From positions 62,001 to 126,000 of the forward strand of contig NZ_SMAO01000004.1 of assembly GCF_004342175.1 (NCBI RefSeq): a stretch of DNA of 64,000 nt. The letters are read 5' to 3'. The notes beneath the pieces were generated by a model that made no database searches, was not told where the DNA came from, and worked only from the letters and a program-made list of their open reading frames with translations. Shown one piece after another: positions 43,307 through 52,058 of this stretch. Source of the stretch: Thiobaca trueperi. Lineage in GTDB: Bacteria; Pseudomonadota; Gammaproteobacteria; Chromatiales; Chromatiaceae. How positions within the stretch are numbered: the stretch's first letter is position 1; the number at the start of each line of letters is the position of its first letter. Both the position numbers and the translations under genes were made by a program.

Positions 43307-44068
43307 ATGGACAATGATGAAGAACGCTTGACACGTCAGTTGGATCTGGCGCGCCAACTGGTCGGGCATCTGGAGGTCGGCAATGAAGACGCCGCATCCA
43401 ATGTGATCCGCCAGTTGAGAATCCCCTATGAGCGGGAACTCTTCGATGAATTGGGCAAACTGACACGCGACCTGCACGAGGCGCTGAACAGCTTTCGCGG
43501 CGATTCCCGTCTGGTGGAACTCACCCGTGACGAGATCCCCGATGCGAAGGAGCGTCTCCATTATGTCGTCTCCATGACCGAGCAGGCGACTCACCGCACG
43601 CTCAATGCCATCGACGAGGCCATGCCCATCGCGGAGTCCCTGCACGCGCGTTCGGCGGAACTCACCGAGAGCTGGGTCCGCTTTCGCCACCGTGAACTCT
43701 CGGTCGTCGAGTTTCGTGAATTCGCCCGTGGCCTGGATGTCTTTTTCGTGGCAAGCGGCGAGGAGACCGAGCGTCTGCGCTCATTGATGTCCGAAATCAT
43801 GATGGCCCAGGATTTTCAGGATCTGACCGGCCAGATCATCCGGCGCGTCATCCGTCTGGTCCACGAGGTCGAGGAGAATCTGGTCGGGCTGATTCGTCTG
43901 TCGAGCGCCCGCATGGAGCCCTCCAGAGTGGTCCAGTCGGCGAATGAAGCGGAAGACGCCACTGTCAGAGGCCAGGGGCCGATCGTTCCCAATACGCACG
44001 ACGCGGTGGCGGATGTGGTCAGCGGACAGGACGACGTGGACGCGCTGCTTTCCAGCCTGGGCTTCTAA
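43307..44068 (+). CDS. cheZ: CheY-P phosphatase CheZ
   Basis: 253 residues, mainly helical. The catalytic region MMAQDFQDLTGQIIRRVI (about 166-183) carries the conserved Gln-Asp-Leu-Thr-Gln/Gly set. The C-terminal CheY-binding tail is DDVDALLSSLGF, like E. coli CheZ's end. A 156-base gap without a gene separates it from cheY. Confidence 0.95.
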   Translation: MDNDEERLTRQLDLARQLVGHLEVGNEDAASNVIRQLRIPYERELFDELGKLTRDLHEALNSFRGDSRLVELTRDEIPDAKERLHYVVSMTEQATHRTLNAIDEAMPIAESLHARSAELTESWVRFRHRELSVVEFREFARGLDVFFVASGEETERLRSLMSEIMMAQDFQDLTGQIIRRVIRLVHEVEENLVGLIRLSSARMEPSRVVQSANEAEDATVRGQGPIVPNTHDAVADVVSGQDDVDALLSSLGF

Positions 44069-44093
44069 GCCCGCTGCTATCAGGTAATCAGGC

Positions 44094-46202
44094 ATGGCAA
44101 TCGACCCGAATGACGAGATTCTCCAGGATTTTCTGGTCGAGGCTGGAGAACTGCTCGAAGCGCTGAATGAGCAGTTGATCGATCTGGAGCAGAACCCCGA
44201 GGATCGTGATCTGCTCAATGCGGTCTTTCGCAGCTTCCACACCATCAAGGGCGGCGCGGGCTTTCTCAATCTCAACGCCCTGGTGCTGGTCTGTCACCAC
44301 GCCGAGGACGTCTTCAATCTGCTGCGCAACAATCAGCGCAAAATCAATCCGTTCCTCATGGACACCGTGTTGCGTGTCCTGGATGTGCTCAATGTCATGT
44401 TCGGCGATCTCAAGGCCGGCCATGAGCCGGAGCCGGCCCCTGACGGTCTGATCAGGGATCTCGAAAAGCTGGCGGTGCCCGGTGATGCGACACCGCTGCC
44501 GACGGTCTCCGCTGTCCCGGCGGCCCCGCCAGTCACGAATTCTCCACCGCCTGAGATCATCGAGCCGGTCGCTGCGGGAGGCGCTGACGCCTCAATGACG
44601 CTTGCCGCCGCAGACGACATCACCGAGGAAGAATTCGAGGCGCTGCTGAATGCGCTGCCCGGCGCCGACGGGTCGTTCGCTGTTGACTCCGCTGAACCGG
44701 TTGCCATCAAGCCGCCGCCTGCCGCGCCCGCGCCGCCGCCCGCCGCTGCGGACGATCTCATGACGGAGGATGAATTTGATGCGCTGATCAGTCAGTTGCA
44801 TGGTCAGGGAACGGTTTCCGCCAGTGCTCCGTCGGCACCCCCGGCGCCTGTCACGCCGTCGCCTCAAGCACCGCCAGCCAGTCCGGCCCCGACTCCGGTT
44901 CAGTCAGAAACGACCGCTGCGGGAAGCGAGAAGGAGGATGCGGTTGCCGCCTCGTCCAAATCCCCGCGCGGCAGCGCAGCCGTCGCCGAAACCTCGGTAC
45001 GGGTCGATACCCAGCGTCTGGACGAGATCATGAATCTGGTCGGCGAGCTGGTGCTGGTCCGCAACCGCATGAGTATGCTGCGCACCCGGACGATGGACGA
45101 GGAGCTGGGTAAGGCGATCGGCGCCCTGGCGCTGGTAACCGCTGATCTGCAAACGGCGGTGATGAAGACCCGCATGCAGCCGATCAAAAAGGTCTTCAGC
45201 CGTTTTCCGCGTGTCGTGCGCGATCTGGCGCGCAGTCTGGGCAAGGAGATCGATCTCGAAACCTTCGGTGAGGAAACCGATCTCGACAAGAATCTGGTCG
45301 AGGCGCTGGCCGATCCGCTGGTGCATCTGATCCGCAACGCGGTTGATCACGGAATCGAGATGCCGGATGTCCGGGAGGCGAGCGGCAAACCGCGCAAAGG
45401 CACCGTGATCCTCGGCGCGGCGCAGGAAGGCGACCATATCTCCCTGATCATTCAGGATGACGGACGCGGCATGAATCCGCAGATTCTGCGCGAAAAGGCG
45501 GTCGAAAAGGGTCTGCTGGATCCGGCCATGGCCGAACGCCTGTCCGATCGCGATGCCTTCAATCTGATCTTCATGGCCGGCTTTTCCACCAAGGAGGAGA
45601 TTTCCGACGTGTCCGGGCGCGGGGTCGGCATGGATGTGGTGAAGACGCGCATCGCCCAGCTCAATGGCACGGTCGAAATCGATTCGGAGGTCGGGCGCGG
45701 CACGAAACTGCTGGTCAAGCTGCCCCTGACCCTGGCGATCCTGCCGGCGCTGATGGTCATTCTGGATGGTCGGCGCTTCGCCATTCCCCTGGCATCGGTC
45801 TCGGAAATCCTCGACCTTGATCTGACACGCAGCCATTTTGTCGATGATCAGGAAGCCATCATGGTGCGCAATCATGCGCTCCCGCTCTATTACATCGGTC
45901 GCTGGGTGCATCCGAGCCGGCTGGTCGAGCCGCGTACCGATGCCCATGTGGTCGTGGTCCATGTCGCGCAACGCAAGGTCGGGCTGGTCGTGGATGGCCT
46001 CGTGGGTCAGGAGGAGGTCGTCATCAAGCCGCTTGGCCGGGGGTTACAGGGCGTTCCCGGTCTGGCTGGCGCGACCATCACCGGCGATGGCGGGATCGCC
46101 CTGATCATTGATGTCCCCGAACTCCTGCGGCTCATGGGCCGTCCGGGTTACGGCGGTCGCGCGTCACGCGCACCCCGAATGCCGGCAGCAGCGGGAGTCT
46201 GA
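44094..46202 (+). CDS. cheA: Chemotaxis histidine kinase CheA
   Basis: 702 residues. HPt domain with phosphorylated His49 in FRSFHTIKGGAGFL; a long Ala/Pro-rich linker (~130-295) with two acidic EEEFEALL / EDEFDALI segments of CheY-binding type; dimerisation domain (RLDEIMNLVGELVLVRNRM); HATPase with NAVDHGIE, DDGRGM and GRGVGMDVV; CheW-like C-terminal domain. Complete core kinase of the polar chemotaxis system. Confidence 0.96.
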   Translation: MAIDPNDEILQDFLVEAGELLEALNEQLIDLEQNPEDRDLLNAVFRSFHTIKGGAGFLNLNALVLVCHHAEDVFNLLRNNQRKINPFLMDTVLRVLDVLNVMFGDLKAGHEPEPAPDGLIRDLEKLAVPGDATPLPTVSAVPAAPPVTNSPPPEIIEPVAAGGADASMTLAAADDITEEEFEALLNALPGADGSFAVDSAEPVAIKPPPAAPAPPPAAADDLMTEDEFDALISQLHGQGTVSASAPSAPPAPVTPSPQAPPASPAPTPVQSETTAAGSEKEDAVAASSKSPRGSAAVAETSVRVDTQRLDEIMNLVGELVLVRNRMSMLRTRTMDEELGKAIGALALVTADLQTAVMKTRMQPIKKVFSRFPRVVRDLARSLGKEIDLETFGEETDLDKNLVEALADPLVHLIRNAVDHGIEMPDVREASGKPRKGTVILGAAQEGDHISLIIQDDGRGMNPQILREKAVEKGLLDPAMAERLSDRDAFNLIFMAGFSTKEEISDVSGRGVGMDVVKTRIAQLNGTVEIDSEVGRGTKLLVKLPLTLAILPALMVILDGRRFAIPLASVSEILDLDLTRSHFVDDQEAIMVRNHALPLYYIGRWVHPSRLVEPRTDAHVVVVHVAQRKVGLVVDGLVGQEEVVIKPLGRGLQGVPGLAGATITGDGGIALIIDVPELLRLMGRPGYGGRASRAPRMPAAAGV

Positions 46203-46205
46203 GTC

Positions 46206-47276
46206 ATGGCGCTGCGCGTGGTTGTCGTCGATGATTCCGGATTTTTCCGCCGACGCATCGTCGAGATTCTCAATGCCGACATCGGCATCGAAGTGGTTGG
46301 CACCGCCGTCAACGGCCAGGAGGCGATTGAGGTCGTCAAGCGTCTGGATCCGGATGTGGTCACCATGGACATCGAAATGCCGGTGATGGACGGCATTACG
46401 GCGGTGCGTCGCATCATGGCCGAATCCCCGCGTCCGGTGCTGATGTTCTCGACCCTGACGACTGAGGGGGCCAAGGCGACCCTGGATGCGCTGGATGCGG
46501 GGGCGATGGATTTTCTGCCCAAGCGTTTCAGCGAAATGGCCAGCGACGAAGACACCGCCAAGATCCTGCTGCGCCGCCGGGTGCGGGCGCTCGCCCGCAG
46601 TCGCCGGCCTGCGATCACCCGCGCCGAGCCGCACGACCGTTCACCTGCGCCTGATGTCCCGCGTCCCATTCCGCCGCGAGCGCCAGCCAGCGGCACACCA
46701 CTTCATTCCCTGCGTGCGGTGCTCATCGGCACCTCGACCGGCGGGCCGGTGGCCTTGCAGGAAGTGCTGAAAGTGCTGCCGAAAACCTTTCCCCTGCCGA
46801 TCGTGCTGATCCAGCACATGCCCGCCAGCTTTACTCCGGCCTTTGCCGAGCGTCTGAACAACCTCTGTCAGATCGAGGTGCGGGAAGCGGCGGCGGGCGA
46901 TGTTCTGAAACCCGGCTGCGCCCTGCTGGCGCCGGGAGGCGTGCAACTGGTGCTCGAAGGCGGTGGTTCCCAGACCCGCATCCGGATCGAGGAGAGTCCA
47001 CCGGGAACCATCTACAAGCCGAGCGTCGATATCACCTTCAACTCGGCCGTGACCGCGCTGAAATCACAGGTGCTGGCCGTGATCCTGACCGGCATGGGCG
47101 CCGATGGACGCGAAGGCACGCGGGCCTTGAAAGGGCTGGGCGCTCATGTCTGGGCGCAGGACGCGGCCAGCTCGGTGGTCTACGGTATGCCGGCGGCGGT
47201 GGTCGATGCCGGTCTCGCGGATCAGATCCTGGCGCTCAAGGACGTGGGGCCGGCGCTGGTCAAAGGCTTCTGCTGA
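46206..47276 (+). CDS. cheB: Chemotaxis methylesterase CheB
   Basis: 356 residues. Receiver domain with VVDDSGFFRR and phospho-Asp in VTMDIEMPVMDG. The esterase domain from about 170 has IGTSTGGP (nucleophile Ser), LIQHMP (His) and GMGADGREG (Asp). Removes methyl groups from or deamidates chemoreceptors. No cheR is in the window. Confidence 0.96.
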   Translation: MALRVVVVDDSGFFRRRIVEILNADIGIEVVGTAVNGQEAIEVVKRLDPDVVTMDIEMPVMDGITAVRRIMAESPRPVLMFSTLTTEGAKATLDALDAGAMDFLPKRFSEMASDEDTAKILLRRRVRALARSRRPAITRAEPHDRSPAPDVPRPIPPRAPASGTPLHSLRAVLIGTSTGGPVALQEVLKVLPKTFPLPIVLIQHMPASFTPAFAERLNNLCQIEVREAAAGDVLKPGCALLAPGGVQLVLEGGGSQTRIRIEESPPGTIYKPSVDITFNSAVTALKSQVLAVILTGMGADGREGTRALKGLGAHVWAQDAASSVVYGMPAAVVDAGLADQILALKDVGPALVKGFC

Positions 47277-47277
47277 G

Positions 47278-48021
47278 GTGGACATCCTGAGCGTGCTCGG
47301 GATCCTGCTGGGTCTCGTGGCCATCCTGGGCGGATCGGTTGCGAAAGGCAGCACGGTTGGCGCGCTCTGGAATCTGGCTGCGTTCATCATCGTCGTGATC
47401 GGCACCCTGGGTGCGGTGCTGGTGCAGGCGCGCACGCCGGTCTTTCTCCATGCCTTCAAGATTCTGATCTGGGTGTTCCGACCGCCGCGCCTGAATCCGC
47501 AGGCCATGATTGCACGTCTCGTCGAGTGGTCCCACCTGTCGCGCAAGCAGGGTCTGCTGGGTCTGGAAAATTTTGCGGATCAGGAAAAAGATCCCTTTAT
47601 TCGTAAGGGCTTGCAGTTGCTGGTCGATGGAACCGAGCCACAGTCGTTGCGTCAGATCCTGGAGGCGGACCTCGACAACCGCGAAGCCTTCGACTTGCAG
47701 GGGGCGAAGGTCTTCGAGAGCATGGGCATCTATGCGCCGACCATGGGCATCATCGGCGCGGTAATGGGCCTGATGGCGGTCATGCAGAATCTGGCCGATC
47801 CCAGCAAGCTGGGGCATGGCATCGCGGCCGCCTTTGTGGCGACCATCTATGGCGTTGGTCTGGCAAACCTGCTCTTTCTGCCGGTGTCCAATAAACTCAA
47901 GGGAATCATTCAGGCGCGGGCGAACTACCAGGCGATGCTGATAGAAGGGCTGATCTCGATCGCCGAAGGCGAAAACCCACGTAACATCGAAAACAAGCTG
48001 AGCGGCTTCATTCAGGGCTGA
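47278..48021 (+). CDS. motC: Flagellar motor protein MotC (MotA paralogue)
   Basis: 247 residues from GTG 47278, one base after cheB. Four membrane helices in the MotA pattern: SVLGILLGLVAILGGSV; LAAFIIVVIGTLGAVLV; MGIYAPTMGIIGAVMGLMAVM; and AAFVATIYGVGLANLLFLPV. Paired with motD downstream as a second stator, in the order seen in Pseudomonas. Confidence 0.94.
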   Translation: MDILSVLGILLGLVAILGGSVAKGSTVGALWNLAAFIIVVIGTLGAVLVQARTPVFLHAFKILIWVFRPPRLNPQAMIARLVEWSHLSRKQGLLGLENFADQEKDPFIRKGLQLLVDGTEPQSLRQILEADLDNREAFDLQGAKVFESMGIYAPTMGIIGAVMGLMAVMQNLADPSKLGHGIAAAFVATIYGVGLANLLFLPVSNKLKGIIQARANYQAMLIEGLISIAEGENPRNIENKLSGFIQG

Positions 48022-48029
48022 TCGCAGTC

Positions 48030-48932
48030 ATGACACGGCGCAAGAGGCATGAAGAACACACCAATCATGAGGCATGGGCGATCCCCTATGGCGATCTGGT
48101 CACCCTTTTGATGGCCCTGTTCGTCGTCCTCTATGCGATATCGGTAGTTGATACCGGCAAATACCGCGTCTTGTCCAACTCGCTGGTCGAGGCCTTCGGC
48201 GCGCGGATACCGGTCGCGCCCATCCAGGTCGGAGATCCGACCCTGGCGCTGGAACCCCTGAGCGACGAGGTGCTGCGTTCGCTGGCGCCAGTCGATCTGG
48301 GAGCGTTATCCAACTCTGGCCAGACACTGGATCCGCTGTCACCCACGGATTTGGCCATTGAGAGCACGCTTGATGCGGTCGCCGCTCAGGACCGCAGCAG
48401 TATCCTGAGTGAGATCAGCGAGATGTCAAAGGAAATGGAGGCCGCACTGGAGCCTCTGATCCAGGAGGGCAATATTCAGGTCAAACGCAAGCCCTATTGG
48501 CTCGAAATCACCATCAACACCAGCCTGCTCTTCACCAGCGGGTCGGCCACACTGGAAGCCGCCGCGCGTCCTGCGCTGGCGGAGGTGGCGAAACTGCTCG
48601 TCAAGCGGGATGCGCGGATCCATGTCGAGGGCCACACCGACAATCTGCCGATCCGCAATCCCATCTATCCGTCCAATTGGGAGCTGTCCTCCGGTCGCGC
48701 CGCAACGGTCGTCAACCTCTTCGCCCAGAACGGCGTTGACCCGAAACGCATGGTCGCAATCGGTTATGCCGAGTTTCAGCCGTTAACCGGTAATGAGACG
48801 GAAGCGGGCCGGGCGCAGAATCGTCGGGTGGCAGTGATCGTGCTCCCCAATCCGCCTGCACCTGCGGTTCAAAGCAGCGATGAGCCGGAGCGGCTGCGCA
48901 GTGACTATGAGGGCATCGGCAGCATCCGTTAA
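48030..48932 (+). CDS. motD: Flagellar motor protein MotD (MotB paralogue)
   Basis: 300 residues. N-terminal helix with channel Asp in WAIPYGDLVTLLMALFVVLYAIS (about 16-38), a periplasmic linker and an OmpA-like domain (LLFTSGSATLEAAARPAL, IHVEGHTDNLPIRNPIYPSNWELSSGRAATVV, NRRVAVIVL). Nine bases after motC. Confidence 0.94.
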   Translation: MTRRKRHEEHTNHEAWAIPYGDLVTLLMALFVVLYAISVVDTGKYRVLSNSLVEAFGARIPVAPIQVGDPTLALEPLSDEVLRSLAPVDLGALSNSGQTLDPLSPTDLAIESTLDAVAAQDRSSILSEISEMSKEMEAALEPLIQEGNIQVKRKPYWLEITINTSLLFTSGSATLEAAARPALAEVAKLLVKRDARIHVEGHTDNLPIRNPIYPSNWELSSGRAATVVNLFAQNGVDPKRMVAIGYAEFQPLTGNETEAGRAQNRRVAVIVLPNPPAPAVQSSDEPERLRSDYEGIGSIR

Positions 48933-48974
48933 GTCCGTACACGTCGCGCTGGCGGGTAGCAGACAGACAGGATT

Positions 48975-49164
48975 CAACCGCGTCCAGAGCGAAATACTGA
49001 GTTTCGAGTGAGTTCGATGTTTGGCGCATCGACGGTTCTTGGCTGGGACGCGGTTTAAAATTTTATTTTTAATCTCTATAAACCGCGCCAGCTCCCAGGG
49101 TCGTCGATGCTGCCAAGGCTGATCCAGACCAAAAACATCACAGACCGCACGGGGCGCGGTTTAA
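48975..49164 (+). repeat. Composite palindromic repeat, module A plus module B, between motD and cheW
   Basis: Module A (48975-49058) runs from CAACCGCGTCCAGAGCGA to CTGGGACGCGGTTTAA. An AT-rich linker (AAATTTTATTTTTAATCTC) follows, then module B (49079-49164) from TAAACCGCGCCAGCTCCC to GGGGCGCGGTTTAA. Both modules are palindromic at their ends. The same A-linker-B order occurs at 62040 and, inverted, at 62561. Confidence 0.88.
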
Positions 49165-49192
49165 CAGATTCCGCAACTATCGCGAGGAAGCA

Positions 49193-49675
49193 ATGACCGC
49201 AGTCGATTCACATGAGAAGACCAAGGGGGCCTCGTCGGCTTTCGTCACATTCAGTCTGGCGGAAGAGACCTACGCCATCGACGTGCTTCAGGTCCAGGAA
49301 GTCCTGAAGCTGACTGACATCGCCCCGGTTCCAGGTGTGCCCGATTACATTCTGGGTATCATCAATCTGCGCGGCGACGTGGTGACCGTCATCGATGCGC
49401 GCCGACGGATGATGCTGCCTGAACGGGAGCTGGACGATGCCTCGCGCATCGTCATCATCGATGTCGATAATCAGAATGTCGGCATCCTGGTCGATTCGGT
49501 CGCCGAAGTGGTGCAGATTTCGCCGGATGCGGTGGATCCCGCGCCAGCGGTTGGCAACGATCAGACCAGTCGCTTCATCCTGGGTGTGACCAGCACCGCA
49601 GAAGGTCTGACAATTCTGATCGATATCAATAAATTGCTGTCGGACGATGAGTGGGCCAGCATCCGCGAACTCTGA
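49193..49675 (+). CDS. cheW: Chemotaxis coupling protein CheW
   Basis: 160 residues, one CheW domain: FVTFSLAEETYAIDVLQVQEVLKLTDIAPVPGVPDYILGIINLRGDVVTVIDARRRM, then ILVDSVAEVVQISPD. Couples CheA to chemoreceptors. A composite palindromic repeat precedes it, so its expression may be partly uncoupled from motD. Confidence 0.95.
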   Translation: MTAVDSHEKTKGASSAFVTFSLAEETYAIDVLQVQEVLKLTDIAPVPGVPDYILGIINLRGDVVTVIDARRRMMLPERELDDASRIVIIDVDNQNVGILVDSVAEVVQISPDAVDPAPAVGNDQTSRFILGVTSTAEGLTILIDINKLLSDDEWASIREL

Positions 49676-49732
49676 TCCAGGCGCTGTCCTGCAAGAATGA
49701 TCGCCTGTCAGCGGGAAGCTCAGGAGATGCAC

Positions 49733-50158
49733 ATGAGCGATTCCTTCACACCCTTGAAGCCGGTGCACGCACAGATCCCGGCACGGTCGCTGGGTGACGA
49801 GCAGGATCGTGAGCTGGCCCGGCATGCGCCGCGGAGCGGCAGAGGCGGGCGACGCGCCAGCGCGCGGTCGGAGCGTCGCGGACGAGAACGGCGCGCGGAT
49901 GAACGCCGTCAATCCGAACGCCGTCTGGATGAGCGTCGTGCGGACGAACGCCGTCTGGGCGAGCGCCTGTCAGGTGACCGTCGTCTGGTGGAGCGGCGTG
50001 CTGTCGAGCGGCGGCTTGACGACCGCCGGGCGACTGATCGGCGTGCGGCGGATCGTCGCCTGCTTAAAACGCGGCAGGTGCGCGGTGCGCAGCAACCGGC
50101 AGCCGAAGTGCCACTGTCACCGCGTGGACGTCGCAGGCTGGTCGATGACTATGCCTGA
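49733..50158 (+). CDS. Arginine/glutamate-rich repeat protein of unknown function
   Basis: 141 residues from ATG 49733 (AGGAG six bases upstream; ATG 49727 is possible). After a plain 25-residue head, most of the protein (about 45-115) consists of short degenerate repeats of the form ERRxDERR / DRRxxERR, nearly all Arg, Asp, Glu and Leu. It ends SPRGRRRLVDDYA. No membrane segment or known domain. Probably a charged single helix or disordered, possibly nucleic-acid-binding. Position between cheW and the DUF2802 gene suggests co-transcription. Other frames are also open because of the repeats, so coding is likely but not certain. Confidence 0.6.
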   Translation: MSDSFTPLKPVHAQIPARSLGDEQDRELARHAPRSGRGGRRASARSERRGRERRADERRQSERRLDERRADERRLGERLSGDRRLVERRAVERRLDDRRATDRRAADRRLLKTRQVRGAQQPAAEVPLSPRGRRRLVDDYA

Positions 50159-50221
50159 GGTGACGGCTGGCGCCGGATTCGTCCCCTCGGGTGGTTCTGT
50201 GCGCTCCTTGTGCGCCAGTCG

Positions 50222-50674
50222 ATGAACGACATCCTGACGTTCGGCCTGACCTGGCTTCCGCCTGTTGTGGCCGTGCTGGCGATGATCCTGGCTGTTTCGG
50301 CCTTGTTTTCCATCTCCGCTCTGCGCCGTCAGCTTCGCGAGATCAGGCGCGATGTCCAGCGTCAGAACACCTCGCTGCTGGCCTTGCACGGTGCCATGAA
50401 AGTGATTGCCGAGGATGTGATCGCGCATGCTCAGACCCAGTCTTCAGTGCGGCGCACGCTTGAGCGTCTGACCGACGGGCAAAGCGAACTGCGTCTGCGC
50501 GATGTTGATGAAGGCCTGTATCCCCAGGCCATCCAGATGATTCACGATGGCCGGAGTCGCGAAGAGGTCCGTCGCCTGTGCGGACTGACCCAGTCCGAAG
50601 TGGATCTGCTCTTCAGTCTGCATGCCCAGGATGCCGCTTCCGGGGGTTCCAGGGCGGCGTCACGCCGCCATTGA
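50222..50674 (+). CDS. DUF2802 family membrane protein
   Basis: 150 residues from ATG 50222 (GTG 50210 possible). One N-terminal membrane helix (FGLTWLPPVVAVLAMILAVSALFSISALRRQL split at about 8-34), a coiled middle, and the DUF2802 C-terminus: YPQAIQMIHDGRSREEVRRLCGLTQSEVDLLFSLH, an HTH-like helical motif. Genes of this family usually follow cheW in polar-flagellar operons. Function unknown. Last gene of the supercluster. Confidence 0.82.
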   Translation: MNDILTFGLTWLPPVVAVLAMILAVSALFSISALRRQLREIRRDVQRQNTSLLALHGAMKVIAEDVIAHAQTQSSVRRTLERLTDGQSELRLRDVDEGLYPQAIQMIHDGRSREEVRRLCGLTQSEVDLLFSLHAQDAASGGSRAASRRH

Positions 50675-50715
50675 TGAGCCCGAGGTCGGGTGGCGACCCG
50701 CCCTGATCTCAAACA

Positions 50716-51846
50716 TCAATCACTCCGTGGCCGCTTCCAGGTGTAAACCGCTGTGACGGCATAATTCCAGACCGCGCCGACCAGGATTCCCGCCAGGGCG
50801 GAGAGAAACCAGCCCGAATCGCCCTGCTCGAAGAGATAATTGGCGATGCCCACATTGGCGAGCGCGCCGACCCCACAGGCGAGGACAAAGGTGAGCCAGC
50901 CCCAGAGCAGTTGTCGTCCGCGCAGCCGCATGTCGCGGTAGGTCAGCAGATTGTTGAGGAAGAAGTTGCTGGTCATGGCGACCAGGGTGGCGATGGCCTG
51001 ACCGAGCAGAAAGCCGCCGCCGAGGAGGGTCAGAATTGGCCACAGCACGGCCATGTGCACGAAGACACCCAGACCGCCGATCAGCGAGAAGGCGATGAAG
51101 CGTACCGGGATCACCGGCCCGATGACCTTCTGCGTCAGCATCAGCAGATATTCCCAGAGCACGGCCTGTTCGAGCTTGCTGTCTCCGGCATGGCGCTGGC
51201 GGAAGACGAATGGCAGTTCACGAAAACGCAGCGGCTGTTCGGCGGATGAGAAAATATCCAGCAGGATCTTGAAGCCGACCCCGCTCAAACGTCGCACGCA
51301 GGATTGAACAACATCCGCCCGCACCATGAAAAAGCCGCTCATGGGATCCTGCAACTCGGCATGAATCAGGCGCTGGCCGATACGGGTCGCGAAACGGCTC
51401 ATCGACTGGCGGCGGTCGCTCCAGTCGCCGACTCCGCCGCCTGCGACATAACGGCTGCCAACGACGATGTCCAGCTCCTCGTCGCGGAGCGTCTGGAGCA
51501 TGGTGGGCAGGAGCGATTCATCGTGCTGAAGATCGCCGTCCATCACTGCCAGAAAGGGCGCCGAGGTCGCCAGCATGCCCTCGATGCAGGCGGACGACAG
51601 ACCCCGGCGTCCGATCCGCTGAATCACGCGAATGCGGGCGTCGCGCCGCGCCAGCTCGCGCACCCGTGCAGCGGTTCCGTCCGGTGAGTCATCATCGACG
51701 AAGATGATCTCCCAGGCGATTCCGTCGAGCGCGATGGACAGGCGCCGCGCCAGTTCGGCGACCGTGTCCGCTTCCTTGTAGGTCGGCACGATGATGGCCA
51801 GCTCGGGCGGCTGGCAGGGCATGGCGGTATTGGGTTGGTCTGGCAT
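50716..51846 (-). CDS. Polyprenol-phosphate glycosyltransferase (GT2, DPM1-like) fused to a GtrA-type membrane domain
   Basis: 376 residues. GT-A domain (~1-240): LAIIVPTYKEADTVAEL, VDDDSPDGTA, VMDGDLQHDES (metal-binding acidic motif), VVGSRYVAGGG and DPMSGFFMV, as in dolichol-phosphate mannose synthases. The last ~130 residues form four membrane helices of GtrA type (FIAFSLIGGLGVFVHMAVLW, SNFFLNNLLTYRDMR, WNYAVTAVYTW). It should make and help flip a polyprenyl-phosphate sugar for envelope glycans. Divergent from mrcB. Confidence 0.9.
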   Translation of the reverse strand: MPDQPNTAMPCQPPELAIIVPTYKEADTVAELARRLSIALDGIAWEIIFVDDDSPDGTAARVRELARRDARIRVIQRIGRRGLSSACIEGMLATSAPFLAVMDGDLQHDESLLPTMLQTLRDEELDIVVGSRYVAGGGVGDWSDRRQSMSRFATRIGQRLIHAELQDPMSGFFMVRADVVQSCVRRLSGVGFKILLDIFSSAEQPLRFRELPFVFRQRHAGDSKLEQAVLWEYLLMLTQKVIGPVIPVRFIAFSLIGGLGVFVHMAVLWPILTLLGGGFLLGQAIATLVAMTSNFFLNNLLTYRDMRLRGRQLLWGWLTFVLACGVGALANVGIANYLFEQGDSGWFLSALAGILVGAVWNYAVTAVYTWKRPRSD

Positions 51847-52058
51847 AAGATCGAACCTGAAAAGGGGCTGACATGCAGCGTGCGGAGGCGGATTCTAACG
51901 CGACCCGCTGTAACAGGTTGTATCGCGGCGCTGCAAATGGGACCATCCACACCTGAAAATCCCGCAACAAGACCGAGTTCCTGATGTTTCCGAATCCGCT
52001 TCTGACCCTGTTTCACTCGCAAGCCAGCCGCGCCCTGTCGCCGGGGCGGTGTTGACCG

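Noticed and set aside
49794-50225. Alternative-frame ORF over the arginine-rich gene
   Set aside because: No ribosome site, and it exists because the repeats leave other frames open. The frame from 49733 has AGGAG at good spacing.
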